Source of the DNA: DTU018 sp029550685
GTDB taxonomy: Bacteria > Bacillota > Syntrophomonadia > Syntrophomonadales > Syntrophomonadaceae
Direction: 5' to 3'
DNA: 6,134 bases
Assembly (NCBI GenBank): GCA_035412805.1
Contig: DAONVO010000116.1
Coordinates: forward strand, 1-6,134
The notes under the pieces are model-generated. The model searched no databases and was not told where the DNA came from. It worked only from the letters and a program-made list of their open reading frames with translations. Below are positions 1-4,892 of this stretch, piece by piece. How positions within the stretch are numbered: the stretch's first letter is position 1; every line of letters begins with the position of its first letter. Both the position numbers and the translations under genes were made by a program.

Positions 1-19
1 GCAAACATGCTGGTCAAAC

Positions 20-153
20 GATTGCCACGGCACTTCGTGCCTCGCAATGACACATTAGACGGCCTTCTCGTGTGTCATCGCACCCTTCGGGTACTCCCGA
101 TGTATTCTACCGGGTACAGCTAATGTTGCGAGGAGCGTAGCGACGTGGCGATC
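20..153. repeat. Nested hairpin repeat element with 28-bp inverted termini (MITE/REP-like)
   Basis: The left arm 20-47 and right arm 126-153 are colinear inverted copies of exactly 28 nt. The outer ten bases pair (gattgccacg with cgtggcgatc, one G-U) and the inner eight pair perfectly (cctcgcaa with ttgcgagg). The central ten bases of each arm differ. On the left they form a hairpin of their own (ggcac-ttc-gtgcc, 29-41). Further dyads lie inside: tgacaca 48-54 with tgtgtca 71-77, accc-ttc-gggt at 82-92, and gta..cccg with cgggtac at 91-117. No ORF is present. From memory, very similar arm sequences are scattered through intergenic regions of many bacterial genomes; this was not checked here. 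It is probably a non-coding dispersed repeat; whether it moves is unknown. Confidence 0.65.
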
Positions 154-181
154 TCTCTTATCACCTATATCGACAGTCTGA

Positions 182-211
182 AATCCCCCAAGCCCATAGG
201 TTTGAGGGATT
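182..211 (-). terminator. Hairpin downstream of the SLH fragment, terminator-like
   Basis: Bases 182-187 (aatccc) pair with 206-211 (gggatt). Bases 189-194 (caagcc) pair with 199-204 (ggtttg, one G-U). One mismatch separates the two blocks and the loop is cata. It lies about 35 nt after the stop codon of the minus-strand SLH fragment, where a terminator would be expected. The minus-strand T-tract after it is only three bases, so it is a weak intrinsic terminator at best and could be part of the repeat-rich region instead. Confidence 0.35.
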
Positions 212-245
212 GAGTATTTGTCATCAAGCCTTGCACAGCGGCATC

Positions 246-641
246 TTAATTTATCGCTTCTACGAAGCGGTGCAGGACCGAGGATACCTCCGCCCGGGTG
301 GCGGTTCCCTGGGGGTCAAAGAGGTTGTTGTCCTTGCCGCTTAAAAGGCCGGCCATCTGCATCTCTTTTACTGCTTCCCTGGCATAAGCACTGATTTTGT
401 CACTGTCGGCAAAATGCTTTTCTTCCTGAACCGGTTTCAGCTCAAGGTTCATGGTCTTAGCGTAGTTGCTCATTATAACTGCCATCTGTTCACGGGTGAT
501 GGCCTGGTCGGGAGCAAATTTCTTATCTCCCATTCCTTTGACTATCCCATTTCGGTTGGCCCATTCTATAAAGCCCATGTAGTAGAGGTCATTTTGCACA
601 TCTTGTATGTATAGCGGAACCCGGGCGGCTCTGCAGTTCAT
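246..641 (-). pseudogene. C-terminal fragment of an S-layer homology (SLH) domain protein
   Basis: The reading frame encodes almost two SLH repeats. The first (residues 14 to about 58) starts at DVQNDLYYMGFIEWAN and continues GIVKG...FAPDQAITREQMAVI. The second (about 76-130) runs FADSDKISAYAREAV...GLLSG...FDPQGTATRAEVSSVLHRF and ends at the stop, as SLH proteins often do. SLH domains bind pyruvylated secondary cell-wall polymers and hold surface proteins on the envelope. A working anchor normally has three repeats plus a signal peptide and an extracellular part, all absent here. Residues 1-13 (MNCRAARVPLYIQ) do not look like a signal peptide, the ATG at 641 has no convincing ribosome binding site, and the frame upstream runs into kinase-derived sequence and stops at 663-665. 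I read this as a 5'-truncated remnant. The SLH identity is secure. Confidence 0.8.
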
Positions 642-1353
642 GCCTTTTTTCGTCTCAATCTTTTACTTTGTTTTTATACTTCTTTACTATGAAGAAACGC
701 ACAAGCAGGCCCGTATGCAAAGAGAACGGGACATACTGGATACGCAATTCAAACAGGCCCAAACCCAAATTGCTTCACTTAGGCAAATGCAGCAGAACGC
801 CGCGGCCTACCGGCACGATATGCGCCACCATTTGGCTCTTTTACAGGCTCTAGCCTACCAGGGTGATATAGAGGAAATCAAAAAGTATTTAACGACTGCC
901 CAGTCAGACATTGACGCCATTACACCTACCCGCTTTTGTGAAAACGAAACTGTCAATCTGATTTTGTCTGCTTTCGCTGCCAAGGCCAGGCAATCGGAAA
1001 TCATGTTGACGGTTGAGGCAAGTCTACCTGACTCGCTGCAAGCTATTAGCGACACTGAACTCTGCTCACTATTATCAAATGCTTTGGAAAACGCCATTCA
1101 AGCCTGCGAAAATATAGCCGACAGCAATGAACGCTGCATCAAACTGCGGATTTATACCAAGAACAATAAGCTGTGCATTGACCTCCGCAACACCTATCAT
1201 ACCGAACCGGTTTTTCACCAGGGATTACCAGTAGCCAAAGAACCGGGGCACGGCTATGGCACCAAAAGCATGGCGCATATAGTGGAAAAACATGGCGGTG
1301 TGTTCCAGTTCTCAGTAAAGGATGGCTGGTTTATATTCCAGGCAACTGCATAG
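607..1353 (+). pseudogene. 5'-truncated GHKL (AgrC/HPK10-like) sensor histidine kinase
   Basis: The frame starts with one hydrophobic segment (residues 12-28, PFFVSIFYFVFILLYY) and a coiled-coil-like helix (29-66). The phosphoacceptor motif YRHDMRHHL follows, with His70. The HATPase part has an N box (LLSNALENAIQAC, Asn158/Asn162), a G box (GHGYGTKSM, 214-222) and a final IVEKHGGVFQF strand. These mark the peptide-sensing GHKL kinases, which normally carry five to seven membrane helices before the His box and act with a LytTR-type response regulator. Here only the last helix remains. No response regulator is nearby: upstream is the SLH fragment and downstream is a terminator. Neither possible ATG (607 or 640) has a clear ribosome binding site, and no promoter is visible. 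The catalytic core looks intact, so a membrane-clipped kinase cannot be excluded, but a decaying remnant is more likely. Confidence 0.75.
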
Positions 1354-1385
1354 TCTTCTCATTAACCTCCTGGATACCATAAGCA

Positions 1386-1413
1386 AAGCCCCCTGCCTTT
1401 CGGCGGGGGGCTT
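1386..1413 (+). terminator. Strong hairpin between convergent kinase fragment and crotonase
   Basis: Bases 1386-1397 (aagccccctgcc) pair with 1402-1413 (ggcggggggctt) over 12 bp with a single G-U and a tttc loop. It starts 33 nt after the kinase stop and lies about 70 nt beyond the crotonase stop on the other strand. The plus-strand tail (aagtatttcc) is T-poor, and the minus-strand tail (tgctta) is also weak. The very GC-rich stem could serve both convergent genes. Confidence 0.65.
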
Positions 1414-1483
1414 AAGTATTTCCCTATGGGAGTGTGGCCAAAACAATGCTCATTGTGTATGGACAAGTTTTGTTTTTTAAATA

Positions 1484-2281
1484 CTACCGGCCTTTGAATT
1501 CTGCTTTACGGTTTTCCAGGAAGGCATTCATACCTTCTTTCTGGTCTTCGGAACTAAACAGCATGGACCAAGCGATTTGCTCTGCTCTGCAGCCGGTCTT
1601 GATATCCATATTCATGGAATTGTTGACTGACTGCTTGGCTTCCCGCAGCGCCAAAGGACTCTTACGGCTGACCTTGCGAGCCATCTTCTTGGCAGCATCC
1701 ATTACCTCAGCAGCCGGTACAACCATGTTGACCAGGCCGATTCTGTATGCGGTCTGGGCATCAAAGAAATCACCGGTGAATACATACTGCTTGGCTATGC
1801 AGATGGAGGTATGACGCGGCATCCTCTGGGTTCCGCCGCCACCGGGGAATATACCCAGGTTAATCTCCGGCAGTCCGAAAGTGGCATTGTCAGCTACGAT
1901 ATGGATGTCGCAAGCCATCATCAATTCCAGTCCTCCGCCCAGGGCCAGGCCGTTAACGGCAGCGATTACTGGTTTATGGTTGTCTTCAATCGCGTAGATG
2001 GTACGGTGAACCAGATCCAGGAAGTTGCGAGCCTGGAAGGCATTATAGCTGGATACAGCCTTCAGATCTGCGCCAGCAGCAAAAACATTCTCGTGTCCGT
2101 GGATAATGATACACCGAACCTCAGGATCCTCGGACATAAGAGTCATTACCTCATAGGATTCATTCAGCAGTGTTTCATTGATCGCATTGAATGCCTTGGG
2201 CCGATTTAACTGAACATAGCCAATATTGTCCTCCACCCAAGCCAGAATAGTCTTATACTCTTTCCCCTTGTAGTTTTCCAT
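1484..2281 (-). CDS. Enoyl-CoA hydratase / crotonase family protein
   Basis: This 265-residue protein has the usual length of a single-domain crotonase, which hydrates trans-2-enoyl-CoA to 3-hydroxyacyl-CoA in beta-oxidation or butyrate metabolism. The oxyanion and CoA-binding segment is FAAGADLKAV (68-76). The second oxyanion Gly is in ALGGGLELMMACD (Gly116), with the first catalytic Glu at 119. The second catalytic Glu is Glu139 in FGLPEINLG, followed by the conserved PGGGGTQR. Both hydratase glutamates are present, which favours true hydratase activity over isomerase, decarboxylase or hydrolase relatives. Substrate chain length cannot be read from sequence. The segment after TQRMPR is HTSICIAK, where many relatives have a Gly-Lys-Ala-Lys-Ala type sequence. 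The ATG is supported by aaggggga 9 nt upstream. No thiolase or 3-hydroxyacyl-CoA dehydrogenase gene is adjacent in the window; the gene upstream encodes a lipoprotein. Confidence 0.9.
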   Translation of the reverse strand: MENYKGKEYKTILAWVEDNIGYVQLNRPKAFNAINETLLNESYEVMTLMSEDPEVRCIIIHGHENVFAAGADLKAVSSYNAFQARNFLDLVHRTIYAIEDNHKPVIAAVNGLALGGGLELMMACDIHIVADNATFGLPEINLGIFPGGGGTQRMPRHTSICIAKQYVFTGDFFDAQTAYRIGLVNMVVPAAEVMDAAKKMARKVSRKSPLALREAKQSVNNSMNMDIKTGCRAEQIAWSMLFSSEDQKEGMNAFLENRKAEFKGR

Positions 2282-2290
2282 ATAAACCCA

Positions 2291-2298
2291 TCCCCCTT
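2291..2298 (-). promoter_or_regulatory. Ribosome binding site of the crotonase gene
   Basis: On the minus strand aaggggga lies 9 nt before the ATG at 2281. It fixes that start codon. Confidence 0.7.
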
Positions 2299-2309
2299 AA
2301 TTGTATGTT

Positions 2310-2337
2310 ATTTTAAACGATTCTATCTTTATAGCAA
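2310..2337 (-). promoter_or_regulatory. Possible sigma-A promoter for the crotonase gene
   Basis: On the minus strand TTGCTA (2332-2337) and TAAAAT (2310-2315) are separated by 16 bp and lie upstream of the crotonase ribosome binding site. The -35 match is only four of six and the region is AT-rich, so chance is possible. No terminator separates this point from the lipoprotein gene upstream, so readthrough is an alternative. Confidence 0.3.
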
Positions 2338-2397
2338 ATTCTCCTGCCAGGGATTGGAACAAAACCTACTTTTTATATGCTCTGCTGTATATTGCTT

Positions 2398-3111
2398 TTA
2401 TGGCTGGGGAATATTTAACATCATATCGCTCATATCCACTATTTCAATACCCGCCGGTATTTCAAACATAGAATCAGGTATATCCTCTACCTTAACATTC
2501 TTATATTCGACGGTGGTGGTCTGCCCATCAACAGTTATCTCAACCTTAACTGGGAACCCGTATTCCTTCCATATCCAGTACTTTACATTTTCGCTGCCCT
2601 CAGATACTTCAAAGACAGCACAGTCCTTGCCATTAATCGTTTCCTGCCCTACTAGCTGGGCTTTGGTCTCATCAATATCTGCATAGGTATCACCGGGTTT
2701 GGTTACTCCTTCCATAGCTTGGGCTATGTCTATGCGCATAGCTATATTGTCGCCCAGTATCATGTAAGCTTCCTGCTGGTCACCATCGACTATATATATT
2801 AAGGTACCGCTACCATCGGGGCTCTCCATTTCATTGCGCATGTTATTGTCTTTTATCCAAAATTTGGCGGTAGACATCTTCCCCAATTCCGGTACTTCCA
2901 TGTCCATTTCAAAATACATACCCGGTATGGAGGCAAACTTGCCGGTAAGTTCAGCCATAGATATTGCATCTGCTGGCTGTCCTGCCTTCTGGTCAGCTGC
3001 CTGATCGGCTTGATTACTTCCCGGCTCGCTACCGCCGCAGCCGGCCAGCAAGGCCATTACCAGAATTACCATTACCCACGTCAGAATACCCTTTAACCTC
3101 TTCTGTTTCAT
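2398..3111 (-). CDS. Secreted lipoprotein with LolA / DUF4412-like features
   Basis: A lipoprotein signal opens the protein: basic MKQKRLK, a hydrophobic core (about 9-22) and the lipobox LLAGC with Cys25 as the lipidated residue. A Gln/Asp/Ala-rich linker (about 31-50) follows. The mature part (51-237) reads as alternating beta strands, such as MYFEMDMEV, TAKFWIKDNNMRNEM, TLIYIVDGDQQEAYMIL, KDCAVFEV and VKYWIWKEYGFPVKVEI, then IPDSMFEIPAGIEIVDM. This pattern, including the closing 'D-x-x-M-F-x-I-P-x-G', is typical of LolA-fold and DUF4412 proteins, which bind lipids or other hydrophobic ligands at the membrane surface. The family assignment rests on pattern, not alignment, and the ligand is unknown. 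The protein should sit on the outer face of the cytoplasmic membrane. The ATG is supported by ggggaga 9 nt upstream. The crotonase gene follows after 116 nt without a visible terminator. Confidence 0.75.
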   Translation of the reverse strand: MKQKRLKGILTWVMVILVMALLAGCGGSEPGSNQADQAADQKAGQPADAISMAELTGKFASIPGMYFEMDMEVPELGKMSTAKFWIKDNNMRNEMESPDGSGTLIYIVDGDQQEAYMILGDNIAMRIDIAQAMEGVTKPGDTYADIDETKAQLVGQETINGKDCAVFEVSEGSENVKYWIWKEYGFPVKVEITVDGQTTTVEYKNVKVEDIPDSMFEIPAGIEIVDMSDMMLNIPQP

Positions 3112-3120
3112 CCCAAATCA

Positions 3121-3127
3121 TCTCCCC
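3121..3127 (-). promoter_or_regulatory. Ribosome binding site of the lipoprotein gene
   Basis: On the minus strand ggggaga precedes the ATG at 3111 by 9 nt, which supports that start and the complete signal peptide. Confidence 0.6.
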
Positions 3128-3189
3128 ATTGACTTATTTCTGGATTTACTTAGGCGTTTTTGAATTATTAGGCATTAATACTACAAAAA

Positions 3190-3198
3190 AGTATAGCA
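3190..3198 (-). promoter_or_regulatory. Extended -10 promoter for the lipoprotein gene
   Basis: The minus strand reads TGCTATACT, an extended -10 (TGn) joined to a five-of-six TATAAT match. No good -35 lies at 17 bp, which is tolerated in extended -10 promoters. Transcription would begin near 3184, giving a leader of about 70 nt. A dyad at 3210-3225 lies just upstream and could hold a regulator. Confidence 0.5.
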
Positions 3199-3209
3199 CA
3201 GAATAAGGA

Positions 3210-3225
3210 TTTGCTCATAAGCAAA
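3210..3225. promoter_or_regulatory. Inverted repeat upstream of the lipoprotein -10 (possible operator)
   Basis: TTTGCT at 3210-3215 and AGCAAA at 3220-3225 form a perfect 6-bp dyad around cata. It sits about 15-30 bp upstream of the extended -10 element, in the -35 zone. An operator or a chance AT-rich dyad are both possible. Confidence 0.25.
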
Positions 3226-3256
3226 ACAAATTAGTGCTATCCGCAAGAATACATAT

Positions 3257-3281
3257 AAAAACCGGCCTAATATGGCCGGTT
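3257..3281 (-). terminator. Intrinsic terminator of the small ORF (and HD-GYP transcript)
   Basis: Bases 3260-3267 (aaccggcc) pair perfectly with 3274-3281 (ggccggtt) around a 6-nt loop. On the minus strand the stem runs into a T-rich tail (TTTTATATG). It lies 13 nt past the stop codon of the small gene, which is a classic rho-independent arrangement. Confidence 0.8.
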
Positions 3282-3293
3282 ACAAGCATCTAA

Positions 3294-3548
3294 CTATTTC
3301 TGTTTCTTTATATAGGTTTTTAGTTTTTCATTTAACTCTTTCTGCAGAGATGGAACTGGCAGCTTTTTACGGATAATATCCTGTTCCGGGAAAATCCCGG
3401 CGGGGTTTTTGCGCACTTTTATATTCTCATCCATGATGGTCTTGCCATCACGTATTACCACGACATGGGTTACATAATCCTTGCTTCCGGTCAGCTTTTG
3501 TCCTTTCAAAGGCTCTGATTTGATGATTTCAAATCTGTATTCTGTCAT
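3294..3548 (-). CDS. Small basic protein of unknown function (84 aa)
   Basis: I do not recognise this protein. The frame is open from a TTG at 3563, but the sequence GGAGGG at 3556-3561 would then lie inside the gene. It is instead an excellent ribosome binding site 7 nt before the ATG at 3548, so I start there (MTEYRFEIIK). By count the protein has 19 Lys/Arg against 11 Asp/Glu, with no signal peptide, membrane helix or cysteine. The first half looks like beta strands (YRFEIIKSE, DYVTHVVVIRDGKTIMDENIKV) and the C-terminus is a Lys-rich helix (LQKELNEKLKTYIKKQK). It follows the HD-GYP gene by 76 nt in the same direction with no terminator between, and ends at a strong terminator, so cotranscription is likely. 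A small cytoplasmic nucleic-acid-binding or adaptor protein would fit the charge, but that is speculation. Confidence 0.7.
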   Translation of the reverse strand: MTEYRFEIIKSEPLKGQKLTGSKDYVTHVVVIRDGKTIMDENIKVRKNPAGIFPEQDIIRKKLPVPSLQKELNEKLKTYIKKQK

Positions 3549-3555
3549 CAATTTT

Positions 3556-3561
3556 CCCTCC
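3556..3561 (-). promoter_or_regulatory. Ribosome binding site that decides the start of the small ORF
   Basis: The minus strand reads GGAGGG, 7 nt before the ATG at 3548. The longer frame from the TTG at 3563 would overlap it and has no binding site of its own at a useful distance. Confidence 0.75.
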
Positions 3562-3624
3562 AACCCGTGAAAGTCTTTACATAAGCTATCTGGTAATTCT
3601 ACAGGACTTTCTGGTTTTCCTCCC

Positions 3625-4749
3625 TCATTGATACGGGTGTGAAGGCCTAATCTTTAACCGCAGGTATTGAGCAGCAACTCTTCTGCTTTGCTCAGGATCC
3701 AAAATTCCAGCTATATCAATATCTGGGTGCTGTTCCAGATCCAATACCTGATTCTTATAGGCATGCCCCAAAGCCGAAAAAATAGGTTTCACTACAGGCC
3801 GGTCGGCTTGGTTGTTATTGTTACTAGCTACTATGGCTATATCTCCGTTAGATAGTTCTACAATAGTACCAGCTGGATAAGGATTAATGCAATCTTGCAA
3901 ATGATCAATGAACTTGCTTTTAATTTTAACATCCCGGTAACTGTTCAGAATATCTAGAGCTTGTTTGTTGCTATAGGCAGACCGGTAAGGCCGATCAGAT
4001 ACCAGAGCATCAAAAATATCTGCCACCGCTGTGATCTGTGCATACTCGTGAATAGCTTCACCGCAAAGTGACCGTGGGTATCCGCTTCCATCCAGGCGTT
4101 CATGATGCTGCAGCGCCACATGAGCTGATATCAGAGTTACCCGGTTCGATCTGCGCATCAAATTAAATCCTTTCCAAGCATGCTCCCGCACTATTTCCCA
4201 GTCTATTTCACTTAAACCCTCTGCTTTATTCAATATCTCACGGGGAATAAACATTTTACCAATATCATGGAGAATAGCTCCCATACCCAGTTCACGCACT
4301 CGAGGACGAGAGTAACCCAGACTGATCCCAACCATTACCGCGAGAATGCATACATGAACACTGTGTTGATACGTATATTCATCATGGCTTTTTAAGCCTG
4401 CCATTCCGATCATAGCTGAACGGTTGGCCAATAATTCTTCAATAATTTGATCAACCTGACCACTAATATCTCCTATCTGCAGCTGGCCAGTGCGCAGGCA
4501 ATTTTCATAACTCTGCCTTAAGGTCCGGGCAGCCTTATGAGCCGTTTCCCAGCTTACCGGTCCCTGGTCCTCCTCCACACCCATGCCGTCTTCTACAAAA
4601 ATAACGGGTATGTCCATTTCTTTAATGCGGCGAATATAATATTCGGTAAGGACCTGTCCAGGAGAAAGCAGCACCCTGTTCAAATTGTCCACTATAGGAC
4701 GGGCTACTACCATACCTGGAAATAAGTCCTGGCATAACACCTGTAACAA
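3625..4749 (-). CDS. HD-GYP domain protein, predicted cyclic-di-GMP phosphodiesterase
   Basis: The N-terminal module (about 1-55) has the pattern 'L-x-P-G-M-V-x-A-R-P-I' followed by VLLSPGQVLTEYYIRRIKEMDIPVIFV, which often precedes clostridial HD-GYP domains. The HD-GYP domain spans about 120-290. It shows His131 (SVHV), the HD pair His161-Asp162 in LHDIGK with Lys165, His190 (REHAWKG), His210, and HHERLDGSGYP (215-225) with the GYP triad, then Asp244 in VADIFDAL. All expected metal ligands are present, so hydrolysis of cyclic-di-GMP is likely. The C-terminal extension (YPAGTIVELSNGDIAIVASNN...RPVVKPI) is also common in this group. No membrane segment or receiver domain is seen, so it should be cytoplasmic. 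The TTG start at 4749 is supported by AGGCGGTG 7 nt upstream; the GTG three codons later is spaced less well. Confidence 0.9.
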   Translation of the reverse strand: MLQVLCQDLFPGMVVARPIVDNLNRVLLSPGQVLTEYYIRRIKEMDIPVIFVEDGMGVEEDQGPVSWETAHKAARTLRQSYENCLRTGQLQIGDISGQVDQIIEELLANRSAMIGMAGLKSHDEYTYQHSVHVCILAVMVGISLGYSRPRVRELGMGAILHDIGKMFIPREILNKAEGLSEIDWEIVREHAWKGFNLMRRSNRVTLISAHVALQHHERLDGSGYPRSLCGEAIHEYAQITAVADIFDALVSDRPYRSAYSNKQALDILNSYRDVKIKSKFIDHLQDCINPYPAGTIVELSNGDIAIVASNNNNQADRPVVKPIFSALGHAYKNQVLDLEQHPDIDIAGILDPEQSRRVAAQYLRLKIRPSHPYQ

Positions 4750-4756
4750 AATAAAA

Positions 4757-4764
4757 CACCGCCT
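4757..4764 (-). promoter_or_regulatory. Ribosome binding site supporting the TTG start of the HD-GYP gene
   Basis: The minus strand reads AGGCGGTG, one base from AGGAGGTG, 7 nt before TTG at 4749. This makes TTG the better start over the in-frame GTG at 4740. Confidence 0.65.
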
Positions 4765-4783
4765 ACATCTTATACCCGCTGCA

Positions 4784-4789
4784 ATTATA
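4784..4789 (-). promoter_or_regulatory. Consensus -10 element of the HD-GYP promoter
   Basis: The minus strand carries a perfect TATAAT. Transcription would start near 4777, leaving a leader of about 28 nt. The -35 region at 16-18 bp (around gctgtcg) is a poor match, so an activator may be needed or the hit may be chance. Confidence 0.45.
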
Positions 4790-4838
4790 TGATATTGGTA
4801 GTTTACGACAGCTAATTAGATAATCCCTGCTTTACAGC

Positions 4839-4870
4839 AAAAAAGAACCTCGCTTTTGGCAGCGAGGCTC
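4839..4870 (-). terminator. Intrinsic terminator of the aminotransferase gene
   Basis: On the minus strand gagcctcgct (4861-4870) pairs with agcgaggttc (4845-4854) over 10 bp with one G-U around a 6-nt loop, followed directly by six T residues (4844-4839). It begins 22 nt after the stop codon and separates this gene from the HD-GYP gene. Confidence 0.92.
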
Positions 4871-4892
4871 TTATTGTGTAACAGCTTTTACC

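Noticed and set aside
1..245. CRISPR array or tRNA in the hairpin-rich left end.
   Set aside because: There are no regularly spaced direct repeats; the repeats are inverted and nested. No cloverleaf with a T-loop GTTCGA-type sequence was found.
1360..1371. A perfect AGGAGG on the minus strand before an ATG at 1362.
   Set aside because: The spacing is only 3 nt and the frame ends after about 16 codons inside the kinase gene, with no promoter. Most likely chance.
1811..2209. Long plus-strand open frames across the crotonase gene (also 1434-1814).
   Set aside because: They are antisense to a clear crotonase with intact motifs and show no recognisable domain, so they are shadow frames.
3561..3630. 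A GGGAGGAAAA sequence directly after the HD-GYP stop on the minus strand, suggesting another small gene.
   Set aside because: No ATG, GTG or TTG follows at a usable distance before in-frame stops, so no gene can be supported in the 76-nt gap.
4750..4838. Possible cyclic-di-GMP riboswitch before the HD-GYP gene.
   Set aside because: The leader predicted from TATAAT at 4784-4789 is only about 28 nt and no GEMM-type conserved sequence is seen.
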